Assembly: GCF_024168485.1 (NCBI RefSeq)
Contig: NZ_JALJVY010000001.1
Coordinates: 124,001-188,000 of the forward strand
Length of the DNA stretch: 64,000 nucleotides
Source of the DNA: Sphingobium sp. OAS761
GTDB taxonomy: Bacteria > Pseudomonadota > Alphaproteobacteria > Sphingomonadales > Sphingomonadaceae
Direction of reading: 5' to 3'
Position numbers and translations under genes: made by a program. Below are positions 1 through 8,810 of this stretch, piece by piece; within the stretch, counting starts at the first letter, position 1; each line of letters opens with the position of its first letter. The notes under the pieces were generated by a model that was not told the DNA's origin, ran no database searches, and saw only the letters and a list, made by a program, of their open reading frames with translations.

Positions 1-917
1 ATCGTCTGGAAGCGGTTGGGACGGCGCTGGCGAACGAGCAGGTCGTGCTTTCCGCGCCCGTGACGGAACGCATCACGTCCCTGAATTTCTCTGACGGCGG
101 CTATGTTTCGCGCGGACAGGTGATCGCCACCCTGGCCGTCGGGCAGGAGAGGGCGGAGCTTGCCGCCGCCGAAGCCACGGCGTTGCAGGCGCGGCAGCAG
201 CTCGACCGGATCCAGGCGCTGAAGCAGCGCGGCTTTGCGACCGGCGCCACGCTGGAGCAGCAGACTGCCCTTGCCAACGCCGCGCGCGCCAATGCGGAAC
301 TGGCCCGCGCGTCGATCGGCGATCGTGTCATCCGCGCCCCCTTTGGCGGGTGGGTCAGCCTGCGCACCGTGTCGCCCGGTGCCATCGTCAGTGCCGGCAC
401 GCCGATCGCCACGGTCAGCGATATCAGCCGCATCAAGCTGGACTTCACCATCCCCGAAACGCGCCTGCCCATGGTGCGCAAGGGCATGGCGATCAGCGCC
501 GTTTCCGCCGCATGGCCCGACCGTCCCTTCAACGGCAGCGTGGCCACCATCGACCCGGTTATCGACCCTGCGACCCGCGCGGTGAAGGTGCGCGCGATCC
601 TGCCCAATCCGGACCGGGCGCTCAAGCCGGGCATGTTGCTGACCGTGGGCATCGTATCGAGCGAGCGCCAGTCGCTCGCCGTTCCGGAACTGGCGGTCGT
701 GGGCGATGGCGACGAGCGTTTCGTTTTCGTGCTGGAAGGGCGCACCGCCAAGCGCGTCAAGGTCGACACCGGCCTGCGCCAGGACGGCGCGGTCGAAATC
801 CGCAGCGGCGTGAAGCGCGGACAGATGGTCGTGACCGAAGGGGTGGTGAAGCTGACCGACGGGATGACCGTTCGCCTGGCCGGCGACAAGCCCGGTCCCG
901 CCAAGGCCGCCGGCTGA
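1..917 (+). CDS. RND efflux periplasmic adaptor subunit (HlyD/MexA family), 5' truncated
   Basis: The frame is open from base 3, so the gene starts before the window; about 304 residues are visible and the signal sequence is missing. The visible part has a lipoyl/barrel-sandwich half (APVTERITSLNF), an alpha-helical hairpin rich in Ala, Glu and Gln at about residues 45-95, the second lipoyl half (IRAPFGGWV), and a beta-barrel/membrane-proximal part with the family phrase RALKPGMLLTV. Such adaptors link an inner-membrane RND pump to an outer-membrane channel. The pump gene starts 12 bp downstream, so the two form one operon. No outer-membrane factor follows. The substrate cannot be read from the sequence. 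Confidence 0.9.
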   Translation, partial: RLEAVGTALANEQVVLSAPVTERITSLNFSDGGYVSRGQVIATLAVGQERAELAAAEATALQARQQLDRIQALKQRGFATGATLEQQTALANAARANAELARASIGDRVIRAPFGGWVSLRTVSPGAIVSAGTPIATVSDISRIKLDFTIPETRLPMVRKGMAISAVSAAWPDRPFNGSVATIDPVIDPATRAVKVRAILPNPDRALKPGMLLTVGIVSSERQSLAVPELAVVGDGDERFVFVLEGRTAKRVKVDTGLRQDGAVEIRSGVKRGQMVVTEGVVKLTDGMTVRLAGDKPGPAKAAG

Positions 918-929
918 GGACGCCGGACC

Positions 930-3900
930 ATGCAGCTTTCCGATCTTTCCGTTCGCCGCCCCGTGTTCGCCGCGGTGGTGGCGGTGCTGCTCTGCATTGT
1001 CGGCATCGTCGGCTATCTCAGCCTGTCGGTGCGCGAATATCCGGACATCGACCCGCCGGTCGTGTCGGTCGAAACCACCTATACCGGCGCGGCGGCATCG
1101 GTGGTCGAAACCCGCATCACCCAATTGATAGAGGATGCCGTCGCGGGCGTGCAGGGGATCGAGACGATCACGTCGACGTCGCAGGACGGGACGTCGCGCA
1201 TCAATATCGAGTTCAGTCCCTCGCGGGACGTCGACACGGCCGCAAACGACGTGCGCGACCGGGTCGGGTCGGTGGTCGAAGACCTGCCGGAGGATGCGCT
1301 TGCCCCCGAGATTCGCAAGGTCGATTCCGATGCCCGTGCGATCCTGTTCCTGTCCTTTTCGCGGCCCGGTTGGTCGCCGATCCGCATCAGCGATTATCTG
1401 GACCGCAACATCGTCGATCGCTTCGCCGCTATCGATGGCGTCGCGCGCGTCAATCTGGGCGGGGAATCCCGGCCGTCCACGCGCATCTGGTTCAATGCGG
1501 AAAAGCTGGCCGCGTTCGGCCTGACACCCGCCGATGTCGAGGCGGCGCTGCGCCGGCAGAATGTCGAACTGCCCGCCGGACGCTTCGAATCCAGGGATCA
1601 GAACCAGACCCTGCGCGTCGAGCGGCCCTTCGCCACGCCCGACGAGTTCGCGCAGCTCGTTATCGGCCGGGGCGCCGACGGCTATCAGGTCAAGCTGGGC
1701 GACGTCGCCAGGATCGAGGAAGGGGCGGAAAATCCCTACACCAGTTTCCGGTCGAACCAGGGCACGGCCATTGGTGTCGGCATCATCCGCCAATCCGGCG
1801 CCAACACGCTGGAAGTCGCGCAGAAGGCCAAGGCACTGATCGAGGAATTGCGGCCCACCCTGCCCACCGGGATGAAGGTCGCCGTCGGCACGGACGAATC
1901 GCTGTTCATCGAGCGCGCGATCGAGAATGTGTACGATACGCTGCTGGAAGCCGCGGCGCTCGTGATCCTCGTCATCTTCCTGTTCCTGGGTTCGGTCCGC
2001 GCGACCATCGTGCCCGCAATCACCGTTCCGATCTGCCTGCTCGCCACCTGCGCTGTCATGTGGCTGCTCGGCCTGTCGATCAATCTGCTGACCCTGCTCG
2101 CCTTCGTGCTGGCCATCGGTCTTGTAGTCGACGATGCCATCGTCGTGCTGGAAAATGTCTATCACCGGGTCGAACAGGGTGACGATCCGCTGGTGGCGGC
2201 CTATCTTGGCGCGCGGCAGGTCGGGTTCGCGATCATTTCGACGACGCTGGTGGTGTGCGCCGTGTTCGTGCCGGTGATGTTCCTTGCCGGACAGACCGGG
2301 CTGCTGTTCCGCGAACTGGCCATCGCCATGATCGCTGCCATCGCCTTTTCCGGCTTCATTTCGCTCAGTCTCGCGCCGATGCTCTGTTCCAAGCTGCTCA
2401 AGAATGCCGAGCGCGGGCGGCTGGCGCGCTGGGTCGACGACCGTTTCCGCAGCGTCGAGGATCGTTATGGCGGCTGGCTCGATCATGCCTTGCGCCGTCC
2501 GTTGCTGCCGTTGCTGGGCGTGCTGCTGTTTCTGGGTGTCGCCGGGTTCCTGTTCACCCGCCTGCCCAGCGAGCTGGCCCCGGCGGAGGATACGGGGGTG
2601 GTCGAAGGACAGATCAACGCGCCCGAAGGCACCGGCTTCGACCGCATGATGGCCTATATGAAGCGCATCGAGGGTGATCTCATCTATCTGCGCAAAGACG
2701 GTACGCTCCAGAATCTGGTCATCAGGACGCCGGCGGGCTTCGGCACGACCGACGATTTCAACGGCGGCAACGTCATCGCCTTCCTGCGGCCCTGGGAAGA
2801 ACGCACCATCACCACCGCCGAGGTGGCGAACATCGTCAACAAGGTGATCGCGAACCAGCCTGGCGTGCGGGGGAATGTCGCGCCGCGATCGGGGCTGGGC
2901 CGCGGGCGCGGACTGCCGGTCAATATCGTGCTGGCGGGCGCGACCTATGAGGGGCTCGTGGCGGCGCGGGACCGGATCATGGCGGCGGCGGCCAGCTATC
3001 CCGGCCTCGTCAATCTGGACAGCGATTACAAGGAAACCAAGCCGCAGATGCGGATCGAGACGGATCTGGCGCGTGCGGGCGATCTGGGCGTTTCCGTGAA
3101 CGACATCAGCCAGGCCTTGCAGAGCCTGCTGGGGTCGCGCCGCGTCACCACCTATGTCGACCGGGGCGAGGAATATCGCGTCCTGGTGCAGGCCGAGGAC
3201 GAGGGGCGTCAGACGGTTGCCGACCTGGACCGGATCAACGTGCGCAGCCGTACCGGTGCGCTCGTGCCGCTTTCCGCGCTGGTCACCGTGCGCGAGGTCG
3301 CCGGGCCTAGGCAGCTCAACCGCTACAACAAGCTGCGCGCGATCACCCTGTCTGCGGCGCTGGCGCCCGGCACCTCGCTGGGAGAGGCGCTGGCCTATCT
3401 GGAGGATCAGGCCCGTCAGTCGCCCGAAGTGCTGGCGATCGGCTATCGTGGCGAAAGCCAGTCGCTGCGCGAAACGGGCGGCGCGATCTGGCTGGTGTTC
3501 CTGCTGACCATCCTGATCGTGTTCCTGCTGCTCGCGGCGCAGTTCGAAAGCTTCGTGCATCCCGGCGTGATCATCGCCACCGTGCCGCTGGCAGTGGCCG
3601 GGGGGGTGCTGGGTCTCGCTTTGACCGGCGGCACCGTCAACCTGTACAGCCAGATCGGTATCGTCATGCTGGTCGGCCTGGCCGCCAAGAACGGCATCCT
3701 GATCGTCGAATTCGCCAACCAGTTGCGCGACGAGGGCATGGAGATCGCCCAGGCCATCCGCGAGGCCGCACGGCGGCGCCTTCGTCCGATTCTCATGACC
3801 TCCATCGCCACCGTCATCGGCGCGGTGCCGCTGGTGATTCGCGGGGGCGCCGGTGCCGCCGCGCGGCAGTCGATCGGTGTCGTCATCGTTTTCGGCGTCA

Positions 3901-4034
3901 GCCTGGCGACGCTGATCACGCTTTTCCTTATCCCGATATTCTATTCGCGTGTTGCGAAGCGCACGGTTTCTCCCCAAACCGTGAGCCGAAAGCTGGATTC
4001 GGCGCTGAAGGATTCGCCGGAAGCCGCCGAATGA
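930..4034 (+). CDS. RND efflux pump permease (AcrB/MexB-type, HAE1 family)
   Basis: This 1034-residue protein has the length and layout of proton-driven RND drug pumps: an N-terminal membrane helix after MQLSDLSVRRPVF, a large periplasmic porter loop, a block of membrane helices, a second periplasmic loop, and a final membrane block. The paired aspartates of the proton relay are visible in GLVVDDAIVVLEN near residue 400, and the second half carries the matching MLVGLAAKNGILIVEFAN. It would work as a trimer in the inner membrane with the adaptor encoded 12 bp upstream. The C-terminal tail past the last helix is charged. The substrate is unknown. Confidence 0.93.
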   Translation: MQLSDLSVRRPVFAAVVAVLLCIVGIVGYLSLSVREYPDIDPPVVSVETTYTGAAASVVETRITQLIEDAVAGVQGIETITSTSQDGTSRINIEFSPSRDVDTAANDVRDRVGSVVEDLPEDALAPEIRKVDSDARAILFLSFSRPGWSPIRISDYLDRNIVDRFAAIDGVARVNLGGESRPSTRIWFNAEKLAAFGLTPADVEAALRRQNVELPAGRFESRDQNQTLRVERPFATPDEFAQLVIGRGADGYQVKLGDVARIEEGAENPYTSFRSNQGTAIGVGIIRQSGANTLEVAQKAKALIEELRPTLPTGMKVAVGTDESLFIERAIENVYDTLLEAAALVILVIFLFLGSVRATIVPAITVPICLLATCAVMWLLGLSINLLTLLAFVLAIGLVVDDAIVVLENVYHRVEQGDDPLVAAYLGARQVGFAIISTTLVVCAVFVPVMFLAGQTGLLFRELAIAMIAAIAFSGFISLSLAPMLCSKLLKNAERGRLARWVDDRFRSVEDRYGGWLDHALRRPLLPLLGVLLFLGVAGFLFTRLPSELAPAEDTGVVEGQINAPEGTGFDRMMAYMKRIEGDLIYLRKDGTLQNLVIRTPAGFGTTDDFNGGNVIAFLRPWEERTITTAEVANIVNKVIANQPGVRGNVAPRSGLGRGRGLPVNIVLAGATYEGLVAARDRIMAAAASYPGLVNLDSDYKETKPQMRIETDLARAGDLGVSVNDISQALQSLLGSRRVTTYVDRGEEYRVLVQAEDEGRQTVADLDRINVRSRTGALVPLSALVTVREVAGPRQLNRYNKLRAITLSAALAPGTSLGEALAYLEDQARQSPEVLAIGYRGESQSLRETGGAIWLVFLLTILIVFLLLAAQFESFVHPGVIIATVPLAVAGGVLGLALTGGTVNLYSQIGIVMLVGLAAKNGILIVEFANQLRDEGMEIAQAIREAARRRLRPILMTSIATVIGAVPLVIRGGAGAAARQSIGVVIVFGVSLATLITLFLIPIFYSRVAKRTVSPQTVSRKLDSALKDSPEAAE

Positions 4035-4062
4035 GTGACATGCGTGGGGAGTGTTGCTGCCG

Positions 4063-4611
4063 ATGAACGAGATTGCGTCACAGGGTCAGCTGCGCCTTGC
4101 CTATCTGCGTTGGGCGCTGGTGACCGTCCCGGCCATCGTGTTCCTCGGCTTTCTTTCGGGGCAACTCGCCAATAGCGGCTATGCCAATCGCTGGTTCGCG
4201 GCGCTGGACAAGCCGGCCCTGATGCCGGCGGGCTGGGTTTTCGGCACGGCATGGTCGATCTTATATGTCCTGATCGGCCTGGCGCTCGCCATCGTCCTGC
4301 ACGCGCGCGGCGCGCGAGGGCGGGGCCTGGCGCTCCTGCTGTTCCTGGTGCAGCTGGTGCTCAATCTCGCCTGGTCCCCGCTTTTCTTCCGCGCGCATCA
4401 AATCGGCAGCGCGCTGACGCTGATCGTCGCCATGTTCGTCGTGGCGGCGCTGACGACCCTGTTGTTCTGGCGTATCCGCAGGGGCGCCGGATTGTTGATG
4501 CTTCCCTATCTCGCCTGGCTGGTCTTTGCCGCCTACCTCAACTATGAGGTCGGCCGGTTGAACCCCGAGGCCGAGACTCTTGTCGCGCCGGCTCTCAGAA
4601 CCCAGATATGA
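4063..4611 (+). CDS. tspO: TspO/MBR family membrane protein
   Basis: The product has 182 residues and five hydrophobic helices. Family signatures are visible: the conserved KPALMPAGWVFGTAWSILY after the first helix, NLAWSPLFF in the middle, and the terminal PYLAWLVFAAYLNYEVGRLN. TspO proteins bind tetrapyrroles and related ligands in the membrane; in alphaproteobacteria they are linked to tetrapyrrole and stress control. I chose the ATG at 4063 because the GGGGAG ribosome site at 4046-4051 sits 11 bases before it; a GTG at 4051 would overlap that site. The gene follows the RND pump by 28 bp and may be co-transcribed. Confidence 0.9.
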   Translation: MNEIASQGQLRLAYLRWALVTVPAIVFLGFLSGQLANSGYANRWFAALDKPALMPAGWVFGTAWSILYVLIGLALAIVLHARGARGRGLALLLFLVQLVLNLAWSPLFFRAHQIGSALTLIVAMFVVAALTTLLFWRIRRGAGLLMLPYLAWLVFAAYLNYEVGRLNPEAETLVAPALRTQI

Positions 4612-4652
4612 CAGGTGAGGCGCATGGGCGCGCCATAGGAAGGACGAGAGCG

Positions 4653-4952
4653 ATGCAGAGCGAAAACCGCCTTTTCGACGATCTGGCCAAGCTGGTAAAC
4701 GGCGCGGCCGGCACGGTTGCGGGCATGACGCGCGAGTTCGAGACGAACGCGCGGGAGCGCGCGAAGGAATGGATCGGCGGCATGGATTTCGTCTCGCGCG
4801 AGGAATTCGACGCCGTCAAGGCCATGGCCGCGGCCGCCCGTGAAGAAGTGGATATGCTCAAGGCCCGGCTGGACGCGCTGGAAGGCAAGGCGCCCGAGCC
4901 CGTCACGAAAAAGGTCAAGGCGAGCAAATCCGACCCGTTGGACAAGGCCTGA
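4653..4952 (+). CDS. UbiK/YqiC (BMFP) family accessory factor
   Basis: This is a 99-residue acidic/basic helical protein. An N-terminal amphipathic part (ENRLFDDLAKLVNGAAG) is followed by a coiled coil (SREEFDAVKAMAAAAREEV...LKARLDALEG) and a lysine-rich tail. That matches the BMFP/UbiK fold, which forms trimeric coiled coils, fuses membranes in vitro and assists ubiquinone synthesis in enterobacteria; the role in alphaproteobacteria is inferred. The ATG at 4653 is chosen because AGGAAGGA lies just upstream; an in-frame start at 4608 would add residues unlike the family. Confidence 0.8.
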   Translation: MQSENRLFDDLAKLVNGAAGTVAGMTREFETNARERAKEWIGGMDFVSREEFDAVKAMAAAAREEVDMLKARLDALEGKAPEPVTKKVKASKSDPLDKA

Positions 4953-4994
4953 TCCCGTCTGTCCTTCCGCCCGATTGGGTGATAAGGCGCGCAG

Positions 4995-5501
4995 ATGATG
5001 GATAGCGACGAATTCGAACATGGCGCGCAGGAAGCCGCGCCGATCGACATGCTGGCGACCTATTTCGAAGCGCATGGCTGGAGTTACGAGCAGGCCGGCG
5101 AGGATGAAGTCGTCGCGAACACGCAAGGGTCCTGGGCGCAATATGAACTGCGCGGTATCTGGCGTGACGAGGACCAGGTTCTCCAGCTGCTGGCCTTGCC
5201 GGATATCCGCGTCACCGATGAAAAGCGCGGCGTCATCTACGAGACGCTGGGCCTGATCAACGAACAGCTCTGGCTTGGTCATTTCGAACTGTGGTCGTCC
5301 AGCGGCATCATTCTGTTCCGCCACGGCGCGCTGCTCGGCGCGGGCGGGACGATGACGCTGGATCAGGCGCAACTGTTGGTCGAAACCGCGATCGACGAGT
5401 GCGAACGCTTCTATCCGGTGTTTCAGTTCGTCCTGTGGGGCGGCAAGTCGCCGAGTGAGGCGATTTCCGCCAGCCTGATCGAAACGCGCGGCGAAGCCTG
5501 A
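4995..5501 (+). CDS. YbjN domain-containing protein
   Basis: The product is 168 residues, soluble and acidic, with the YbjN/type III secretion chaperone-like fold signature: an N-terminal helix-strand unit (MLATYFEAHGWSYEQ), the strand YELRGIWRDED, and a C-terminal helix ending in VFQFVLWGGKSPSEAI. The last phrase is the recognisable family motif and is common in sphingomonads and other alphaproteobacteria. YbjN proteins act as regulators or chaperones, but no biochemical role is fixed. It lies 42 bp after the UbiK-like gene and 18 bp before proC, suggesting one transcript. Confidence 0.8.
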   Translation: MMDSDEFEHGAQEAAPIDMLATYFEAHGWSYEQAGEDEVVANTQGSWAQYELRGIWRDEDQVLQLLALPDIRVTDEKRGVIYETLGLINEQLWLGHFELWSSSGIILFRHGALLGAGGTMTLDQAQLLVETAIDECERFYPVFQFVLWGGKSPSEAISASLIETRGEA

Positions 5502-5519
5502 GCACGCGGCACCGCGACC

Positions 5520-6326
5520 ATGAACTGGCCAGGCCATCTTTTCCTTGTCGGCTGCGGCAATATGGCCGGGCAGATGCTGCGCCGGTGGCTCGATTGCGGC
5601 CTTGATCCGGCGAGCGTGACCGTCGTGCGCCCGAGCGGTCGGCCGGTGGCGGGCGGCGTGGCGGTCGTGACCGACTATCCGGCGTCATTGCCGTCCGGCA
5701 CGACCGTGCTGCTGGGCATGAAGCCTCATCAACTCGATGAGGTCGCACCGCGGCTTCTGGCCCTGTGCCGGGAGGACACGGCAATCATCTCGATCCTGGC
5801 GGGCACGCCTCTGGCCAGCCTGCGCGCTTGCCTGCCGGCGGTGCGGCATATCGTGCGGGCCATGCCGAACCTGCCTGTCGGCCTGGGTGAGGGCGTCACC
5901 GCCCTTCATGCCGACGACATGACCGGCAAGGAGGCGCGCGCGAAGGCGGATGCGTTGATGCGCCGGCTGGGGCTGGCCGAATGGATCGAGGACGAATCCC
6001 TGTTCAACGCCGTGACCGCCCTGTCGGGTTGCGGGCCGGCATTCCTGTTCCGTTTCGTCGATGCGCTGGCGCAGGCCGGTCAGGCGCTGGGGATACCGGC
6101 GGCGCAGGCGGAACGGATGGCGAAGGCGACCGTGCGCGGCTCGGCGACAATGGCTGCGCTGGCGCAGGAAAGCCCGGCGACGCTGGCCGATCAGGTCGCC
6201 AGCCCCGGCGGCATGACACGCGAGGGCCTGAACGTCATGGATAGGGACGGGCGCATGATGCGCCTGCTTGCCGAGACGCTGGCCGCCGCCCGAGACCGGG
6301 GCGAAGCGATGGCGAAGGGTAAATAG
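5520..6326 (+). CDS. proC: pyrroline-5-carboxylate reductase
   Basis: ProC reduces pyrroline-5-carboxylate to proline with NAD(P)H, the last step of proline synthesis in the cytoplasm. The 268-residue length fits the family. The Rossmann motif is visible near the start (LVGCGNMAG), then the conserved IISILAGTPL and RAMPNLPV, and the C-terminal helical dimer domain with SGCGPAF and the signature QVASPGGMTREGL. The ATG at 5520 follows the YbjN gene after 18 bp. Confidence 0.93.
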   Translation: MNWPGHLFLVGCGNMAGQMLRRWLDCGLDPASVTVVRPSGRPVAGGVAVVTDYPASLPSGTTVLLGMKPHQLDEVAPRLLALCREDTAIISILAGTPLASLRACLPAVRHIVRAMPNLPVGLGEGVTALHADDMTGKEARAKADALMRRLGLAEWIEDESLFNAVTALSGCGPAFLFRFVDALAQAGQALGIPAAQAERMAKATVRGSATMAALAQESPATLADQVASPGGMTREGLNVMDRDGRMMRLLAETLAAARDRGEAMAKGK

Positions 6327-6397
6327 GCGGACGCCGTTTCAGTCACCGGCCTTTTGCGCTAATGGGCCGCGATACTGCCTTCTGCGGAGCCCGTCCG

Positions 6398-6901
6398 ATG
6401 CTTTCTCCCGATACACCCATATTGCTGCTCACGACCGGCGGAACCATCGACAAGGTCTATTTCGACGCACTGTCCGATTATAAGGTCGGCGACACGGTGA
6501 TGGCGCGCCTGCTGGACATCGCCCGCGTCAGGCGCCCGTTCCGGATCGAGGAAGTGACGCGCAAGGACAGCCTGGAACTGGTCGATGCCGATCGGGCGCT
6601 GATCCGCGAACGAGTGATCGCCGCAGCCGAGGATCATGTCATCATCACCCATGGCACCGACACGATGACGGACACCGCCCGGGCACTTGCCGATGTTTCG
6701 GGCAAGACCATCGTGCTTGTCGGCGCGCTGGCGCCCGCCCGGTTCGGCGAGAGTGACGCCAGTTTCAACCTGGGGATGGCTTTCGCCGCGGCGCAAGTCG
6801 CCCCGCCGGGCATCTATATCACCATGAGTGGTTCAGTGTTCCGGGCCGACCGGGTGTTGAAAGACCGTGCCGCGGGCGCATTCGTTCCCATCGACGGGTG
6901 A
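6398..6901 (+). CDS. asparaginase N-terminal-domain protein (single domain)
   Basis: The 167-residue product matches only the N-terminal domain of type I/II L-asparaginases. Both catalytic threonine motifs are present: LLLTTGGTIDK at residues 8-18 and THGTDTM near residue 88. The family SGSVFRADRV phrase follows, but the protein ends where the C-terminal dimerisation domain should begin. Short one-domain forms are known, so this need not be a broken gene; activity is uncertain. The start at 6398 (MLSPDTPILL) is preferred over an upstream ATG at 6362, whose added residues are not asparaginase-like. Confidence 0.75.
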   Translation: MLSPDTPILLLTTGGTIDKVYFDALSDYKVGDTVMARLLDIARVRRPFRIEEVTRKDSLELVDADRALIRERVIAAAEDHVIITHGTDTMTDTARALADVSGKTIVLVGALAPARFGESDASFNLGMAFAAAQVAPPGIYITMSGSVFRADRVLKDRAAGAFVPIDG

Positions 6902-6930
6902 CGCCTCCTCGGTCCTTCGGGGGAACATCG

Positions 6931-6950
6931 TTCAATGCTCAGGCATTGAA
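6931..6950. promoter_or_regulatory. perfect 8-bp inverted repeat upstream of a small membrane-protein gene
   Basis: TTCAATGC and GCATTGAA flank a 4-base spacer, 33 bases before the ATG at 6983. There is no T-run, so it is unlikely to be a terminator for the preceding gene. It could be an operator or a hairpin in the 5' leader. The function is not known. Confidence 0.35.
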
Positions 6951-6982
6951 ACGGTCGGGTGGCCCAATGAGGAGGACAGACT

Positions 6983-7228
6983 ATGGCCGAATATCAGGAG
7001 CGTCCGGCCACGACGACGACCGTGATCGAAAAGCGCAGCGGCAATGGCGGCATGACCTTTGCCATCTTGCTGCTGGTGGTTGTGGCAGCGATCGCCGCGT
7101 TTTTCCTGATCAGCAGCGAAACGAACAAGGATAACGCGATCTCGTCCGCCGCGACGCAGGTCGGCGACGCCGCCAGCGACGTGGGCGATGCGGCCAAGGA
7201 CGCGGCCAAGGATACGACCGGGCAGTAA
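6983..7228 (+). CDS. small single-span membrane protein, function unknown
   Basis: This 81-residue protein has a polar N-terminus rich in threonine, one hydrophobic helix at about residues 24-43 (MTFAILLLVVVAAIAAFFLI), and a C-terminal tail of repeating Ala-Asp/Lys units (VGDAASDVGDAAKDAAKD) that would form an amphipathic helix. The tail resembles LEA-type or stress-related envelope peptides. AATGAGGAGGAC gives a strong ribosome site before the ATG. A bidirectional terminator closes the transcript 19 bases after the stop. I do not recognise a named family. Confidence 0.7.
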   Translation: MAEYQERPATTTTVIEKRSGNGGMTFAILLLVVVAAIAAFFLISSETNKDNAISSAATQVGDAASDVGDAAKDAAKDTTGQ

Positions 7229-7246
7229 CGTCCCGAGCAGATATGC

Positions 7247-7282
7247 AAAATGGGCGCTCCGATCATCCGGAGCGCCCATTTT
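7247..7282. terminator. bidirectional Rho-independent terminator
   Basis: A perfect 15-bp stem (7247-7261 with 7268-7282) with a 6-base loop begins with AAAA and ends with TTTT, so it works in both directions. It separates the convergent small membrane-protein gene (+) and carD (-). Confidence 0.92.
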
Positions 7283-7309
7283 ATTTGTCCATATGATGGA
7301 GAGGTGCGT

Positions 7310-7837
7310 TCAGCCTTCGACCTTGGCGTGCTTGGGCGCGGCCTCGTTAAGGATGCGAAGGATTTTCTTGAGCGCGCTCGGCTCGTCAGTCTCCTCCATG
7401 GCGGCCAGTTCGCGGGCGAGGCGACTGGATGCAGCTTCAAAGATCTGACGTTCGGAATAGCTCTGTTCGGGCTGATCGTCCGCGCGGAACAGGTCACGGG
7501 TCACCTCGGCGATCGACACCAGATCGCCCGAATTGATCTTCGCCTCATATTCCTGCGCGCGGCGCGACCACATGGTGCGCTTCACCTTCGGCTTGCCCTT
7601 CAGGGTCTCCATCGCCTCTTCCAGCGTCTTGTTGGAGGAGAGCTTGCGCATGCCGACACCTTCGGCTTTGTTGGTCGGCACGCGGAGGGTCATCCGCTCC
7701 TTTTCAAACCGAAGCACATACAGCTCCAGCTCCATGCCGGCGATCTGCTCCTTCTGGAGCTCGATCACACGACCAACGCCATGCTTGGGGTAAACAACAT
7801 AATCACCAACGTCAAAGGACAGCGCCTTGGCAGCCAT
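7310..7837 (-). CDS. carD: CarD family transcriptional regulator
   Basis: The 175-residue product starts with the CarD/RID RNA-polymerase interaction domain (FDVGDYVVYPKHGVGRV, then LRFEKERMTLRVP) and continues into the helical DNA-binding part with MWSRRAQEYEAKI. CarD proteins bind the RNA polymerase beta subunit and stabilise open complexes, often at rRNA promoters. I chose the ATG at 7837 (MAAKALSFDVG) because GGAAAGG lies 6 bases upstream. The final gene of a minus-strand series, it ends at the shared terminator at 7247-7282. A 239-bp gap (7838-8076) separates it from fdxA, so it may have its own promoter; I could not identify one. Confidence 0.93.
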   Translation of the reverse strand: MAAKALSFDVGDYVVYPKHGVGRVIELQKEQIAGMELELYVLRFEKERMTLRVPTNKAEGVGMRKLSSNKTLEEAMETLKGKPKVKRTMWSRRAQEYEAKINSGDLVSIAEVTRDLFRADDQPEQSYSERQIFEAASSRLARELAAMEETDEPSALKKILRILNEAAPKHAKVEG

Positions 7838-8076
7838 TTGATACCTTTCCAATTCACCGGGGGACGAGGCCGTCGCGAAGGCATATGCGCCAAGGCATCT
7901 GCCGGGAAGTCCGCGGCGCCACCGTCAGGACATGAAATATATTCTCCAGGGACAGGCAGGTTAGGCCCGGCCGTTGGCAACGCTTTTAGCAGATTCGTAA
8001 CAAAATTACCACCCCCGGGCACAAGGCCTGGCGGTGTGGCGCAAAACGGGACGGTCGGGATCGTCAGATCGACGAA

Positions 8077-8415
8077 TCAGCTACCCTGGCCGGGTTCAGG
8101 GGAAAAGAATTTCTCCAGCTTGTCCTCGATGCCCTTCATGTCCTCTGCATCGGCCGGCGCATCGCCCTTTACGGTAATGTTCGGCCATTCCGCGGAATAT
8201 TTCGCGTTCAGCTCGATCCAGCTTTCCAGCCCGTTTTCGGTGTCGGGCAAGATCGCTTCGGCCGGACATTCGGGTTCGCATACGCCGCAGTCGATGCACT
8301 CGCTGGGATTGATGACCAGCATGTTCTCGCCCTCGTAGAAGCAGTCCACGGGGCAGACCTCGACGCAATCCATGAATTTGCAGCGGATGCAGTTGTCGGT
8401 CACGACATAGGTCAT
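8077..8415 (-). CDS. fdxA: 7Fe-8S type ferredoxin FdxA
   Basis: The 112-residue protein carries the FdxA pattern: a first cluster motif with cysteines 9, 12, 17, 21 and 25 ([14 protein letters not shown]) and a second [12 protein letters not shown] motif, so it probably holds a 3Fe-4S and a 4Fe-4S cluster. The C-terminal extension to about 110 residues ([15 protein letters not shown]) is typical of the alphaproteobacterial/AvFdI-like form. It is a cytoplasmic electron carrier; its partner is not evident. It lies downstream of the S4 protein gene on the same strand with a 98-bp gap. Confidence 0.93.
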   Translation of the reverse strand: MTYVVTDNCIRCKFMDCVEVCPVDCFYEGENMLVINPSECIDCGVCEPECPAEAILPDTENGLESWIELNAKYSAEWPNITVKGDAPADAEDMKGIEDKLEKFFSPEPGQGS

Positions 8416-8513
8416 TGGCTGGGCACTCTTATCCTTTGAAAAGCGCGGCCCTGCTATGCGTGACGGGCGCGAAGGTCAATGAGGATATTGTTGGCCGGGG
8501 CGTGGCTCGGCTT

Positions 8514-8810
8514 TCATCCCCCGACCGTCAGTTCCTCGTAGCAGCCCTGCGCTTCGGGCGCCGGTCCGCGCCGGACCGGGAGCGCGGTGACGCGGACCAC
8601 CCGAACGCCGCCGGGATTGGGAAAGGTGATGAGGTCACCCGCACGCACCGGGGCATGGGCGCGTTCGATCCGGCGGCCGTTCAGGCGGATATGGCCTTCC
8701 TCCGCCATGGCCTGCGCGATCGATCGGCTTTTCACCAGCCGTGTGAACCATAGATATTTATCGATGCGAAGGCTGGGGCCATGACCCGTCGCCGGCACCG
8801 GGTCAGCCAT
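8514..8810 (-). CDS. RNA-binding S4 domain protein (Hsp15-like)
   Basis: This 98-residue protein is essentially one S4 domain (LRIDKYLWFTRLVKSRS, then EEGHIRLNGRRIERAHAPVRAGD), the fold of the ribosome-associated heat-shock protein Hsp15, which rescues stalled 50S subunits with peptidyl-tRNA. The start at 8810 overlaps the stop of the upstream helicase gene by 8 bases, so translation is probably coupled. A longer upstream reading would run antiparallel-free through the helicase end but has no family similarity, so I reject it. Confidence 0.85.
   Translation of the reverse strand: MADPVPATGHGPSLRIDKYLWFTRLVKSRSIAQAMAEEGHIRLNGRRIERAHAPVRAGDLITFPNPGGVRVVRVTALPVRRGPAPEAQGCYEELTVGG

Noticed and set aside
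6923..6950. GGAAC upstream of the small membrane-protein gene as an EcfG promoter
   Set aside because: No CGTT-like element occurs at a distance of 16-17 bases, so the match is only half of the consensus.
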